Shown piece by piece: positions 24,707 through 34,464 of a stretch of DNA of 64,000 nucleotides. A program made the position numbers and the translations under genes. This DNA comes from UBA4416 sp048498515 (GTDB lineage: Bacteria; Bacteroidota; Bacteroidia; B-17B0; Aurantibacillaceae). The notes under the pieces were generated by a model that saw only the letters and a program-made list of their open reading frames with translations, was not told where the DNA came from and searched no databases. Numbering within the stretch: the stretch's first letter is position 1; the number at the start of each line of letters is the position of its first letter. Location: assembly GCA_048498515.1 (NCBI GenBank), contig JBEHXV010000021.1, forward strand, positions 27,379 to 91,378, in the 5' to 3' direction.

Positions 24707-27700
24707 CTATTTATTATACACCACCATTTTCTTTATAAAACTGGCTTTTGGTGTCGAAATTTCTACAAAATAAACGCCACTCTGGTTCAACTGAAAATCG
24801 TGCTCCAATTCGCATGAAAGTGTTTTTTCCTGAACGATCTGGCCTATGGAGTTGGTGATGATTACTTTACAATCTTGTTTGGGCAAGATAATCCTAAAGC
24901 TACCCGTGTTTGGATTAGGGAATAGCCTTATCTCGTCGCTATCAGGGATAGCCGGTTGCATTCCGGTAACCAGGAACGGATAAATGACAGAGGTATTATA
25001 ACAACCATTTGGGTCAGAAATCAGCACCGTATAATCGCCATTTTGAGTTGGCGTATACGTTTGCGACGTTGCGCCGGGAATCATTGAACCGTTTAAATAC
25101 CATTGAAAGGTTGTAGCGCTTGACGCCAGCAAATAGTTACCAATTTGCGTAATGAGCGGCTGCATGGGCAATGGGATACTGGTGATTTGAATGGTATTGG
25201 AACTCACCGCATTACCACAGATGTTGGTTTGCGTAACGTAGTAATTGCCGGCAATTGTTGTGGTCAAAACAGGTCCTGTTAAGCCTGTGTTCCAGGTACC
25301 ATTGCCACTCAGCTGTACAAGCACCGCAGTAGAACCCGCACAAAGACTTGAAGAACCGGCAACCATAATGGTTGGATCATAATCCACGTAAATGGATTGA
25401 GTGGCCACCCCGGTGCAACCTGTAGTGTTATCAAAAAAAGAATAGGAAACGGTATGCGTTCCGGAGCCAGCCAGAGCAGGATCAAATGTATTTCCTGTTA
25501 CTCCGGTACCTGAATACATACCGCCGCCGGGACTCGCCGGGGCCAGTGTAAAAGCCGGCGTGGTTAAACAAATCGGGTTTGCCGGCTCCGTGTAGTTAAC
25601 CACAGGAGCAGGAGTTACCGTTACGTCAACCATGGCAGACGTAACCGAACTACAGCTATTGTGATTGGTAACATAGTACTGTCCTGAATAAGAAGCCGTA
25701 ATGGTTTGTGTAGTTTCTCCCGTACTCCATACACAATTGGAATTGTTACTTTGCAATGTTACACCACCTCCCTGGCAAAATACCAGCGGGCCTGAGGCAG
25801 AAACAATCGCAGTATCCAATGCCAGCGTATCGGCATTAATGTGAATGGTTTGGGAATACACGGGGCCACAGGTGGTTGAATACTTGACATAATAATCGCC
25901 GGTTTGTTTGGCATATACTGTAGTTCCGCCACCTATAATGGACATGTTGTTATTAATAATATTATACCAGGTAATTTGAATGAAATTCTGCGTGGTTAAT
26001 AAGACACTATCGCCTGAACAAATTTGTAATGCTCCCGCGGCATTAATCACAGGAGGCAGAACAGCCTGGTAATAGCTTGCTTTAGCGGTATCCGACGTCA
26101 TGGACTTGCATCCATTATTAGCCACAACATAGTGTTTCAAGGTATCTTTTACATAAATGGAATTGCTTGTTTCTCCTGTATTCCAAATGCCGTTCGTATT
26201 ACCGGTTAGCAGTATGCTATCGCCCGGGCAAATAGTTGGGTTTAAATAAATCAGTCCCGGAGTGGTTGTAAAGGTAATAATTGGTTTATAGGGCGAAGGA
26301 ATGGTATCAATGGTAATGATGTTTGAAAAGGTAATGCCACAGGTATTGGTATTAACTACCTGGTAGCCTCCGGGTGTTGAAACAGAAAGGCTTGATGAAG
26401 TTGCACCTGTATTCCAAATGCCACCATTGTTTCCACTCAACGTAATGGTACTGTTGGGGCAGATGTTATTTGTTCCTGCCGGTACAAGCGTTGATGTGAA
26501 GACACCAGCGCCCGATGGATTAATGACTAAAGTGAGGGTAGGGGAGATGGTAGTTCCACAATCATTGGTCATTTCGCAAACCCAGGTTCCGGCATCGGAT
26601 ACAGTGAGGTGATTAAAACTTAAGAGTGAAGTAGTTTGTGTGGGAACAGCTGTTCCGTTTTGTTTCCAAACAATAGCTGCATTATCGCAATGAAGGTCGT
26701 AGCTAAAAAAACTGCCGGCACACATGGTATAATTAGTTGCCGCATTTAATTTGTAAGCTGGTTTACGGCATATTTCAATAAGGGCAGTGGGATATTGATT
26801 AAAGGCGTTGAATCTTCCGGCCGGTCGTATCTGATCCAGAGTCACATCATATTCAAACAAACCGGTTTGCGTGGTGCCATATAACTTACCGCTATGCGCT
26901 TTTAACCATAAGTAACCATTGGCACCAATATCATTTAAATAATAAGAGTTTGTAAAATCTTTCTTTTTGGCATATGTATTTGCCACTGCGTCATACTCGT
27001 ACAGAACACCGGTACCACTAGGAAAATTGGTATAGGGCGTTCCAAAAAATGTAGTTCCATACAACTTTCCATTATTGGCTTTTACCTGGTAACCCACCGC
27101 ATAAGCACCCAAACTTCCGCCCTGAAAATCGTATTTTTTGGTATAGGTATTTCCTGCAGGATCGTATTCATAAATAACACCGTAACCAAAATTAGTTGGT
27201 AAGGAAAGAGCAGGTCCACCCCAGCGTGTAGTACTGTAAAATTTGCCACCAACTTCGGCCAGGTTGCTTTCGGGTAGCCAGCCATTGACATAGGTGCAGG
27301 GAAAAGGACGGATGTATAAAAAAGCGTAAGTCAGTGGATGTATCCTGATAATAGATCCGTTATTGGCATCGGTAGTAGTAGCGCAGGACGAATAACCGGC
27401 CGTGGTACCATAAATAAAACCATTGGCGGCTTTATACAACTCACCACTATAATACGTATTAAATGTATCGCCCGGGTACATGGTTGTTGTCCAGGATGGA
27501 AGCATCCCCACAGTTGTCATACTATTGGTTGCTACTGCATAGGAAAGAATGTATCTTGGCAAGGGCGAACTCACGGGGCCATAGGGTTTAGTAACATTAA
27601 AAATACACCATAAATTCCCGGGAGTAGCTTCCAGTATGCGCATGGTCGATGGTCCATGGAAACCAGAGGGATATTGTGAATCGGTTGAATTAAAATACCT

Positions 27701-28045
27701 GAGTATTTTAAGACTGTCCAAAACAGGATCGTATTCGTAGAAAGTACCGCCTTGTGTGGAATCAGCACCCGTAGGGCCGCTAAACATCACAACACCTTGT
27801 CCGCCGGTAAAGGTCATTCCGTATAACTTTCCGTTCGACGCTTGCATAACGGGTCCGGGAACATTTCCATCAATGGTGTGGTTAAAATGGTGAACGATGA
27901 CGACATGATCGCCAATAGAATCGGTTCGGTACAAATAACCGCAATTGTATTTTCCGCCTTTAGCGGCTGTACCCCAAATGGTGTTTTGGGAATAGCCTGA
28001 AATACTTAAGATAAGGATGGAGAGAAAGGTAAAGATATATTTCAT
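24707..28045 (-). CDS. T9SS-sorted secreted protein with GloVer-type repeats and Ig-like domains
   Basis: From the ATG at 28045 the protein has 1112 residues. It starts with a signal peptide (KYIFTFLSILILSISGYSQ). Residues about 20-420 hold repeats of the form NGKLYGTTFFG...GVLYEYDAVANTY, like the 'GloVer' propeller repeats. Several Ig-like modules follow, each with CxGD/CPGDS and WNTGETS motifs. The last 75 residues (RLFPNPNTGSFRI...GVYFVEIST) are a type A sorting domain for the type IX secretion system, so the protein is exported across the outer membrane. An upstream TTG at 28081 is rejected because it lies in the -7 box. Confidence 0.8.
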   Translation of the reverse strand: MKYIFTFLSILILSISGYSQNTIWGTAAKGGKYNCGYLYRTDSIGDHVVIVHHFNHTIDGNVPGPVMQASNGKLYGMTFTGGQGVVMFSGPTGADSTQGGTFYEYDPVLDSLKILRYFNSTDSQYPSGFHGPSTMRILEATPGNLWCIFNVTKPYGPVSSPLPRYILSYAVATNSMTTVGMLPSWTTTMYPGDTFNTYYSGELYKAANGFIYGTTAGYSSCATTTDANNGSIIRIHPLTYAFLYIRPFPCTYVNGWLPESNLAEVGGKFYSTTRWGGPALSLPTNFGYGVIYEYDPAGNTYTKKYDFQGGSLGAYAVGYQVKANNGKLYGTTFFGTPYTNFPSGTGVLYEYDAVANTYAKKKDFTNSYYLNDIGANGYLWLKAHSGKLYGTTQTGLFEYDVTLDQIRPAGRFNAFNQYPTALIEICRKPAYKLNAATNYTMCAGSFFSYDLHCDNAAIVWKQNGTAVPTQTTSLLSFNHLTVSDAGTWVCEMTNDCGTTISPTLTLVINPSGAGVFTSTLVPAGTNNICPNSTITLSGNNGGIWNTGATSSSLSVSTPGGYQVVNTNTCGITFSNIITIDTIPSPYKPIITFTTTPGLIYLNPTICPGDSILLTGNTNGIWNTGETSNSIYVKDTLKHYVVANNGCKSMTSDTAKASYYQAVLPPVINAAGALQICSGDSVLLTTQNFIQITWYNIINNNMSIIGGGTTVYAKQTGDYYVKYSTTCGPVYSQTIHINADTLALDTAIVSASGPLVFCQGGGVTLQSNNSNCVWSTGETTQTITASYSGQYYVTNHNSCSSVTSAMVDVTVTPAPVVNYTEPANPICLTTPAFTLAPASPGGGMYSGTGVTGNTFDPALAGSGTHTVSYSFFDNTTGCTGVATQSIYVDYDPTIMVAGSSSLCAGSTAVLVQLSGNGTWNTGLTGPVLTTTIAGNYYVTQTNICGNAVSSNTIQITSIPLPMQPLITQIGNYLLASSATTFQWYLNGSMIPGATSQTYTPTQNGDYTVLISDPNGCYNTSVIYPFLVTGMQPAIPDSDEIRLFPNPNTGSFRIILPKQDCKVIITNSIGQIVQEKTLSCELEHDFQLNQSGVYFVEISTPKASFIKKMVVYNK

Positions 28046-28078
28046 GGGCCTGGACTTATTGGACATAAACGCTATACC

Positions 28079-28086
28079 CAAAATTA
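28079..28086 (-). promoter_or_regulatory. -7 promoter box of the multi-Ig gene
   Basis: TAATTTTG on the minus strand matches TAnnTTTG and lies 33 nt before the ATG at 28045. It supports that start over the TTG at 28081. No clear -33 element was found. Confidence 0.5.
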
Positions 28087-28137
28087 GACCAAAAAACAGA
28101 TTTACCTTGTTAATTTTAAAATTTATTACCTGTTCAA

Positions 28138-29739
28138 TTACTCAAAGTGCAACCATACATATTTGTAAGTGTTTTCGCCTGAGCCTGTTTTGAGCATGTA
28201 GCTAAAAATGCTTCTATCCTCGTTTCTTTGATAATTTGTATTATACCCATCGTTACTTGAAGGATTTCTTCCAGGAAAGCCTTTGTTGGGAGAAAAGAAA
28301 TTCTCAATGTAATTGCTCGGATTTTGTGTTAAAAGGGTCTTGGTAATTTTCCCATCATTGGCTACATGGATGGCCGAATAATAGGTGTTTGGCTTGGCTT
28401 CGGCGCCTGATGATGTTTTAATTTCTTTTTGATGAATCATGTAATAGCCATTTTTTGATGAAGCCAGGTCGAACATATAATTGGCATCATGCTCAAAATC
28501 TTCTCCATAACAAAGCTCTTTTTCCTGGCCTTTGTTATCAATTGAAAAGGTGCCCGCTATTTTTGGGCGAAAATAAAAGGTGAACGGCTCATCATAATAA
28601 AAGCCGCCTGGTATCATCATGTCTCCGCTTCTAATGCCATCAAAAGTATTCGCTACCAATATGGTTTGGGTTTCATCTTTGTTCATTAAAAAGTTAATGG
28701 GAAATAAGTGCTCTTTGGCAATATCCTTATTGGCCGAGTTTTTGGTGAGCCAGTTATTTATTTTTTGAATTGGCAAGGGAAAAGGCGTGCTCATAGCGCC
28801 CGTCTCGCAATTAACCGGTACCACAAAAAAGTTGTAATATTGCTTTACTACATTGGTAAAATAGTTGCTTTTTTTATCGGTAATAATGGCATAATTAAGG
28901 TCGAGCGTATTAAGTTGCGTATTGTATGTAATAAAGCCGTTGGAACTAATGATCTCACCAAAATCAAGTTCTTTTATCAACGCTTCTTTAGTACCAAGAT
29001 TAATGGTAAGGATCACAACCTTTGATTTTGTGAGGTCTTTGCTCTCGGCTTCCATAGTACAAATAAACAACTTGCCGGCTACAAACTTGGCCGATTGAAT
29101 GTTCATGCTTAAGCCCTTAAGTTCATCGTTTACATAATCCAGGTTTTTTTGAACAACGGTTTGGTTCTTATCATTTAAAACTGTCAGGTCAAATGAATAT
29201 TTATTTTTCTCAGGGTGAGTGCATTTAAACAACACAACGCCTTCATTTTTTGTATCCGGAAACACGGTGAGTGTGCCCAGTTTATTTTCTTCCAACGAGC
29301 GGGTGGCCGCAATTTCTTCGGTTTCCACTTTGTTGGTAGCCATGTTCATCACAAAGCGGTAAAGCACATCCGATTTCTTTTTATCAATCTCTTCGTGAAA
29401 AATGGCGTAAGCGGTTATTTTATCGCCCTGCACAAGGAATTTATAAATGTTTGCCGAATACTTTGCGTATTTTTTAAAGTCAAATCTTCCCGAGCGCAGT
29501 TCTTTCCCTTCACTATTAAGGTAAACATAAGTGAGGTACTTTCTTCCGTACGACATCACAGATAAAATATCGCCATTGTTTTGCACTACAAATGGGTAAG
29601 CAAACTTTGCCTCATCGGGCAAGGTATTATCCATGGTATATTCTTTTTCGCTATATACGGTTTTAACGTTCTGTGACTTGAGATCAGTCAGAAATAACAG
29701 CGTGATGGCTATTAGCAAAAAGCGGCTTGTTTGTTTCAT
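28138..29739 (-). CDS. Secreted protein of unknown function
   Basis: The 533-residue protein has a signal peptide (about 1-22, ending LKSQ). The rest alternates short beta strands with charged turns and reads like a beta-propeller or other beta-sandwich (for example NNGDILSVMSYGRKYLTYVY and KNGYYMIHQKEIKTSS). There is no sorting domain at the C-terminus (YKYVWLHFE), so it probably stays in the periplasm. No catalytic motif is recognised. msrA lies 15 bp upstream on the same strand and the two are likely one transcript. Confidence 0.6.
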   Translation of the reverse strand: MKQTSRFLLIAITLLFLTDLKSQNVKTVYSEKEYTMDNTLPDEAKFAYPFVVQNNGDILSVMSYGRKYLTYVYLNSEGKELRSGRFDFKKYAKYSANIYKFLVQGDKITAYAIFHEEIDKKKSDVLYRFVMNMATNKVETEEIAATRSLEENKLGTLTVFPDTKNEGVVLFKCTHPEKNKYSFDLTVLNDKNQTVVQKNLDYVNDELKGLSMNIQSAKFVAGKLFICTMEAESKDLTKSKVVILTINLGTKEALIKELDFGEIISSNGFITYNTQLNTLDLNYAIITDKKSNYFTNVVKQYYNFFVVPVNCETGAMSTPFPLPIQKINNWLTKNSANKDIAKEHLFPINFLMNKDETQTILVANTFDGIRSGDMMIPGGFYYDEPFTFYFRPKIAGTFSIDNKGQEKELCYGEDFEHDANYMFDLASSKNGYYMIHQKEIKTSSGAEAKPNTYYSAIHVANDGKITKTLLTQNPSNYIENFFSPNKGFPGRNPSSNDGYNTNYQRNEDRSIFSYMLKTGSGENTYKYVWLHFE

Positions 29740-29754
29740 AAAAATTGGAAATAA

Positions 29755-30294
29755 TCAGTTCAGTTTGTTTTTAAATAGTTTTTTGAATTTCTCCACCTTA
29801 GGTCTCACCACATACTGGCAATAGGATTCTTCGCCATGCTGGTTGTAATAATTCTGATGATAATCCTCGGCTTTATAAAAATTAGTAAAAGGTGTAATCT
29901 CGGTAACAATAGGGCTTTTGAAGGCACCACTTTTATTCAGCTCTTCCTTATACTGTTCGGCAATTTGCTTTTGTTGCTCGTTATGGTAAAAAATGGCCGA
30001 GCGGTATTGTGTACCCACATCATTACCCTGGCGGTTAAGCGTAGTTGGGTCGTGCGTTTCCCAGAACACCTGTAAAATTTCCTCAACCGAAATCAGGGTG
30101 GGATCAAACGTGAGCTGGCACACTTCGGCATGACCTGTTACGCCATTGCACACCTCGCGGTAAGCCGGGTTCTTAATGTGCCCGCCCGAATAACCGCTTA
30201 CCACTTTTTCCACACCTTTTAAATTCTGAAATACCGCCTCCACGCACCAAAAGCAACCGGCGCCTAATGTTATGAGTTCCTGTGTATGTTCCAT
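29755..30294 (-). CDS. msrA: Peptide methionine sulfoxide reductase MsrA
   Basis: Reduces methionine-S-sulfoxide in proteins using thioredoxin, repairing oxidative damage. The active-site motif GAGCFWCVEAVFQ has the catalytic Cys14 and a second Cys17. Other family segments are GYSGGH, VCNGVTGHAEV, FWETHDPTTLNRQGNDVGTQ and YHQNYYNQHG. The length of 179 residues is normal. There is no fused MsrB domain and no signal peptide, so it is cytoplasmic. It is followed by an unknown secreted protein gene. Confidence 0.93.
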   Translation of the reverse strand: MEHTQELITLGAGCFWCVEAVFQNLKGVEKVVSGYSGGHIKNPAYREVCNGVTGHAEVCQLTFDPTLISVEEILQVFWETHDPTTLNRQGNDVGTQYRSAIFYHNEQQKQIAEQYKEELNKSGAFKSPIVTEITPFTNFYKAEDYHQNYYNQHGEESYCQYVVRPKVEKFKKLFKNKLN

Positions 30295-30324
30295 ATTGTT
30301 TTAACAATTTATCAGAATCCAGAA

Positions 30325-30348
30325 CACTTCTCGACTACGCTCGAAGTG
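30325..30348. repeat. TCTCGACTACGCTCGA repeat element
   Basis: CACTTC-TCGAC-TACG-CTCGA-AGTG folds into a short hairpin and shares the TCTCGACTxCGCTCGA core with the longer element at 47159-47202. It lies between msrA and the gene ending at 30410. Confidence 0.55.
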
Positions 30349-30362
30349 ACAATACTGATGTC

Positions 30363-30396
30363 AAAAAAATAGCCGCAATATGCTTGCAGCTATTTT
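30363..30396 (-). terminator. Terminator-like hairpin of the gene ending at 30410
   Basis: AAAAAATAGCCGCAA (30363-30377) and TTGCAGCTATTTT (30384-30396) pair around a 6-nt loop with one G-T type mismatch. On the minus strand the stem ends in a T-rich run. It lies just past the stop at 30410. Confidence 0.65.
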
Positions 30397-30409
30397 AACT
30401 TTTGAAAGC

Positions 30410-30868
30410 TTATTTCTTTTTAGCTTTTTCTTTTCCTGAGAATTCGTATCTCTTTTTCAACTTATCTTTTTTGGTGATCTTGATCTCTCCGCGAATGTCA
30501 TAATCCTCAACAGAGCAGGTCATCAACATGGTTTGATCGGTATCATCGGTGGTCGAAATTTCCGCTTCCAGGATATGAACTTCATTTTCCTGCTCATCGG
30601 TATAAGCAGAATCTTTTTTTAATTCGTATTTAATCCATTTGTATTCCAGTTTCTCATACAGGAAATTACTGAACATTTTTCCGCCTTTAAATTCCAACTC
30701 GTCTTCAACACCTTTTTTTGGCGGCGAGTTTTCCTTGATCTCGGTCATGGTTACAATAAACTTGCGTTTATCCAATCCGTCTTTTGGCTCACCTTTAAAG
30801 GCGGCATTAATGGTTAGCAAGCCGGCTGCAACAACCGTTGCTGATATAAAAATGTGTTTTAAGTTCAT
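30410..30868 (-). CDS. Small secreted protein of unknown function
   Basis: The 152-residue protein has a signal peptide (about 1-23) and then a highly charged beta-rich chain: RKFIVTMTEIKEN, DELEFKGGKMFSNFLYEKL, VHILEAEISTTDDTDQ. The layout resembles small lipocalin-like or YceI-like beta-barrels, but no family is recognised. The tail is Lys-rich (SGKEKAKKK). It is divergent from rarA and followed by a terminator. Confidence 0.55.
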   Translation of the reverse strand: MNLKHIFISATVVAAGLLTINAAFKGEPKDGLDKRKFIVTMTEIKENSPPKKGVEDELEFKGGKMFSNFLYEKLEYKWIKYELKKDSAYTDEQENEVHILEAEISTTDDTDQTMLMTCSVEDYDIRGEIKITKKDKLKKRYEFSGKEKAKKK

Positions 30869-31026
30869 TTGCTAGGGTTTTAATGAATGTGGTAAATGTA
30901 GCAAAATAATCATGCCAGACTCAACCTGTTTAAAATTTATTTAATAATTTTTAATCCCATATTCTACGTTTTATAGCATTCATATTGCCTAATTGATGGT
31001 ATCTTTATAGGATATTAATTGAACCC

Positions 31027-32301
31027 ATGCAGCCTTTAGCCGAACGTGTACGCCCCAATAGCCTTGACAATTACATTGGCCAGGAACATATTATTGGAAA
31101 AGAGGCGGCTCTGAGAAAAGCCATTGAACAAAACCTGCTGCCTTCCTTAATTTTATGGGGCCCGCCGGGGGTTGGCAAAACAACCCTGGCACAAATCATC
31201 TCCCAGGTTTTAAAGCGACCTTTTTATTCGCTTAGCGCTATTAACTCGGGGGTTAAAGATGTGAGGGAAGTTATAGAAAAAGCCTCGCAGGACGGAGGGT
31301 TCTTTAAACAGGAAAAACCGGTGCTGTTCATTGATGAGATCCATCGTTTCAGTAAATCGCAACAGGATTCGTTATTGAACGCCGTTGAAAAAGGCATTGT
31401 AACCCTGGTAGGCGCCACTACCGAAAACCCTTCGTTTGAAGTTATTCCGGCCTTGCTTTCAAGATGCCAGGTATTTGTGCTAAAGCATCTTAGCAAGGAT
31501 AATTTAATTGAATTGTTAACCAATGCCATTCAACAGGATGAGGTTTTAAAGACAAAAAAAATTGAATTAAAAGAAACGGAAGCCCTGTTACGCATTTCGG
31601 GTGGCGACGGCCGCAAATTGTTAAATGCCCTTGAAATTGTGGTCAATTCTATTGGCGGCTCCGAAATTATTGTAACGGATGAATTGGTAAAACAATACAT
31701 TCAACAAAACCTGGCCTTGTACGACAAATCGGGCGAACAGCATTACGATATCATTTCGGCCTTTATAAAATCCATCCGCGGTTCCGATCCCAATGGAGCG
31801 GTTTACTGGCTGGCCCGGATGATTGATGGGGGAGAGGACCCTTCCTTTATTGCCCGGCGCTTGTTAATTTTAGCATCAGAAGATATAGGAAATGCCAATC
31901 CTACGGCTCTGGTTATTGCCAATAATTGTTTTCAGGCTGTTAACGTGATTGGCTATCCCGAAAGCAGGATCATACTATCGCAGGCTACCACTTACCTGGC
32001 CTGTTCGGCAAAAAGCAACAGCAGTTACATGGCCATTAACCTGGCCCAGCAGGAAGTAAAAAAGACAGGCGACCTGCCGGTGCCTTTGCATTTACGCAAT
32101 GCACCTACCAAATTAATGAAAGAGTTGGGCTATGGCGATGAATATAAATATGCCCACGATTACAGCAATAATTTTGTGGAGCAGGAGTTTTTACCAAATG
32201 AGATCAGTGGAACTATTTTCTATGATCCATCAGAATATTCACGCGAAAGGGATTTGAGACAATTTTTAAAAGATCGTTGGAAAAACAAATACAAATACTA
32301 G
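31027..32301 (+). CDS. rarA: Replication-associated recombination protein RarA (MgsA)
   Basis: AAA+ clamp-loader-like ATPase that acts at stalled replication forks with single-strand binding protein and RecA. Walker A GPPGVGKTT is at 45-53 and Walker B FIDEIHRF at about 101-108, followed by the RarA hallmark SKSQQDSLLNAVEKG and sensor 1 GATTENPSFE. The MgsA C-terminal region contains KSIRGSDPNGAVYWLARMI and NAPTKLMKELGYG. The length of 424 residues is normal. It stands as a single gene with a converging membrane protein gene downstream. Confidence 0.93.
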   Translation: MQPLAERVRPNSLDNYIGQEHIIGKEAALRKAIEQNLLPSLILWGPPGVGKTTLAQIISQVLKRPFYSLSAINSGVKDVREVIEKASQDGGFFKQEKPVLFIDEIHRFSKSQQDSLLNAVEKGIVTLVGATTENPSFEVIPALLSRCQVFVLKHLSKDNLIELLTNAIQQDEVLKTKKIELKETEALLRISGGDGRKLLNALEIVVNSIGGSEIIVTDELVKQYIQQNLALYDKSGEQHYDIISAFIKSIRGSDPNGAVYWLARMIDGGEDPSFIARRLLILASEDIGNANPTALVIANNCFQAVNVIGYPESRIILSQATTYLACSAKSNSSYMAINLAQQEVKKTGDLPVPLHLRNAPTKLMKELGYGDEYKYAHDYSNNFVEQEFLPNEISGTIFYDPSEYSRERDLRQFLKDRWKNKYKY

Positions 32302-32340
32302 CAATTCTGTAAAATATCTGTAAAAAAACAAGAATTAGAA

Positions 32341-32778
32341 TTAATCCTTGTGTATCAACTCTGGAATTGGCTCAAAAATAAGCACTTTTCCAAGCCCAAT
32401 GATAAGCCCGCCAATTATTTGCTCGGAGATTTGCCAGGCACAATCGGCAATAATGTACTCAAATGTTACATTTTTAGTAAACGAAATTCCCAGTACTGTA
32501 ATTACAGCAAACAATACAAAGCCAAGTATAAGGCCGCTTAATATCCCTCTCAGCATAGCCGAATGGATGTGTTTAGCCAACAATTTGGATTCGTAAACAC
32601 GGTATAGAACAAAGGAAATAACCAGGTAAACCAGGGCTGCCAGGGCTAAGAAAAGAGGTTTTGAAAAAGAAATACGACTAAGATCGTTTAAGAATAAGCC
32701 ATGCCAGGTATAGAATGCAGAATACATAAGAATGGCCGCAACGATCCAACTTATGAAAAACCTGACTGAATAAAGCAT
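32341..32778 (-). CDS. Four-helix membrane protein of unknown function
   Basis: The 145-residue protein (from ATG at 32778; a TTG at 32784 is a poorer choice) has four predicted membrane helices at about 6-24, 41-61, 78-100 and 118-135. A periplasmic or cytoplasmic loop carries YESKLLAKHIHSA. No family is recognised. It stands alone on the minus strand between rarA, which converges on it, and the lipoprotein operon, which diverges from it. Confidence 0.55.
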   Translation of the reverse strand: MLYSVRFFISWIVAAILMYSAFYTWHGLFLNDLSRISFSKPLFLALAALVYLVISFVLYRVYESKLLAKHIHSAMLRGILSGLILGFVLFAVITVLGISFTKNVTFEYIIADCAWQISEQIIGGLIIGLGKVLIFEPIPELIHKD

Positions 32779-32833
32779 GGGCAAATTTAACTATTTTGTT
32801 CGATCATAAAGCAAAAACTTTGCCAAATATTGA

Positions 32834-32864
32834 TTGCATATTACTCATTAATACATTAAGTTTG
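32834..32864 (+). promoter_or_regulatory. Promoter of the lipoprotein-DUF5723-T9SS operon
   Basis: TTG (32834-32836), 20 nt, then TAAGTTTG (32857-32864) match the Bacteroidota consensus. The -7 box ends only 4 nt before the ATG at 32869, so the mRNA would be leaderless or nearly so. Confidence 0.6.
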
Positions 32865-32868
32865 TGAT

Positions 32869-34464
32869 ATGCGCTTTTTATTAAAGTTTGTATTGGTTCT
32901 ATTGGTCTCCCTGAGTTTTTTTTCGTGTAAAAAAGATACCAGCTGGGATGTGGATGCCGCCATTCCCATTGCCAGGAGCACCCTCAATATCAGCAATTTT
33001 TTTGGAGACACCATTTTCCAGGCCGACCCATCGGGCTTGTTACACATTGCCTTTAGCAAAGATATTTTGAACTATAGCATGGATAGTCTGGTAAGATTAC
33101 CGGATACGACCATTGAACTAGGTTACAATATTATTTTTACCAGTACGCTAACGCCAGGAGTGGATATTTACTCAAATGCCGCGTTAAATGATAAGGAAAT
33201 AACCTTTGATGTAAGCAATGGTGTTGAGCTAAACCGGGCAATTGTGAGAAAAGGGGCTTTAAAAATTAAATATACCAATACCTATGCGCAACCGCTAAGA
33301 TTTAATTATATCATTAATTCTGCCGCTTTATGGGGCAATCCGTTACAGGTAACCCAGGTTATACCGGGTAATGCTACCTTTACAAAAGTATATTCGCTCG
33401 ATGGCTATAATATTAACCTAACTGGGTTATCAGGAAATAAGGTCAATACATTGGTACAAACCTATACAATAAGTACCGATGCCAGTGGAACAACCGACGT
33501 ATTACAGGCCGGACAAGGCCTGGCTATGGAATTATCGTTTGAAAATATTATCCCGGAATACATTCAGGGATATTTCGGACAGCAAGATCTCTCGTTTGGC
33601 CCTGACTCGTCTTTAATAGGACTCCTTGGCAATTTTACGGCAGATAACCTTTTACTCACCCAGTCGGCCATTAATTTCAGGATCATTAATGAATTTGGCA
33701 TAGAAATGAGCAGTTCCATTAACTCCATGCGGTCCATTAAAACCAATCCTGCCAATGTTGTGACCTTAAATAGCGGTAATTTATTGCAATCTATTAATGT
33801 GAACAGGGCCGGGAAGACCAATAATCCATCTAACCCTGTTTTTCCATGGGTAAAACAAATCAATTTAAATTCAGTCAACTCCAACCTGAACCCTTTTCTG
33901 GAAAACCTGCCCAATTATTTAGGTTACTCCATACAGGCAAAGCTTAATCCGCTTGGCAATATTTCGGCGGGTAATGATTTTGCTTATTATGGCCATGGCT
34001 TAAAGGTTATAGCCGATGTTGACATACCATTAGCCTTATCGGCCAATTATTTCAAACTGGTCAATAATTCAAAAGTAGACCTTACCCAGTTAAAGGAACT
34101 CGATAATGTGAACCATTGCGAGATCATTTTACAGGCCCGCAATAATTATGCTTTCAAAACCCAGATACAGGGTTATATGATAAATGACCAAAACCAGGTC
34201 ATTGATTCGTTGTTTTTACCGGGCGAGAACATCATTCAATCGGCTATTACAGATGCCAATAATGTGGTGTTGAATTATGTAGACTCGAAACTGATCTCCG
34301 CCTTTGAGAAGAGCAAGATTGAAAACCTGAAACAATGCAAGCAAATTAGGTTTGTAAGCTATTTATTTTTGCCGAACCAGCCAACGCCTATTACCATTGA
34401 TGAAACAAGTTACCTGGACCTGATTGTGAGTATTAATGTCAATTATAACGTCAATACAAAATGA
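32869..34464 (+). CDS. Lipoprotein of unknown function
   Basis: The 531-residue protein has a lipoprotein signal (SFFSC, Cys20) followed by Lys-Lys-Asp, then a long beta-rich chain beginning SWDVDAAIPIARSTL, a start I know from Bacteroidota envelope lipoproteins that sit next to barrel-like proteins. Repeated beta strands and Asn/Leu-rich turns suggest several jelly-roll-like modules. No enzyme motif is seen. Its stop overlaps the start of the next gene (ATGA), which is strong evidence for translational coupling, and a third T9SS-cargo gene follows. Confidence 0.6.
   Translation: MRFLLKFVLVLLVSLSFFSCKKDTSWDVDAAIPIARSTLNISNFFGDTIFQADPSGLLHIAFSKDILNYSMDSLVRLPDTTIELGYNIIFTSTLTPGVDIYSNAALNDKEITFDVSNGVELNRAIVRKGALKIKYTNTYAQPLRFNYIINSAALWGNPLQVTQVIPGNATFTKVYSLDGYNINLTGLSGNKVNTLVQTYTISTDASGTTDVLQAGQGLAMELSFENIIPEYIQGYFGQQDLSFGPDSSLIGLLGNFTADNLLLTQSAINFRIINEFGIEMSSSINSMRSIKTNPANVVTLNSGNLLQSINVNRAGKTNNPSNPVFPWVKQINLNSVNSNLNPFLENLPNYLGYSIQAKLNPLGNISAGNDFAYYGHGLKVIADVDIPLALSANYFKLVNNSKVDLTQLKELDNVNHCEIILQARNNYAFKTQIQGYMINDQNQVIDSLFLPGENIIQSAITDANNVVLNYVDSKLISAFEKSKIENLKQCKQIRFVSYLFLPNQPTPITIDETSYLDLIVSINVNYNVNTK

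Noticed and set aside
28045..28081. TTG at 28081 as start of the multi-Ig gene
   Set aside because: It lies inside the TAATTTTG box; the ATG at 28045 gives a clean signal peptide.
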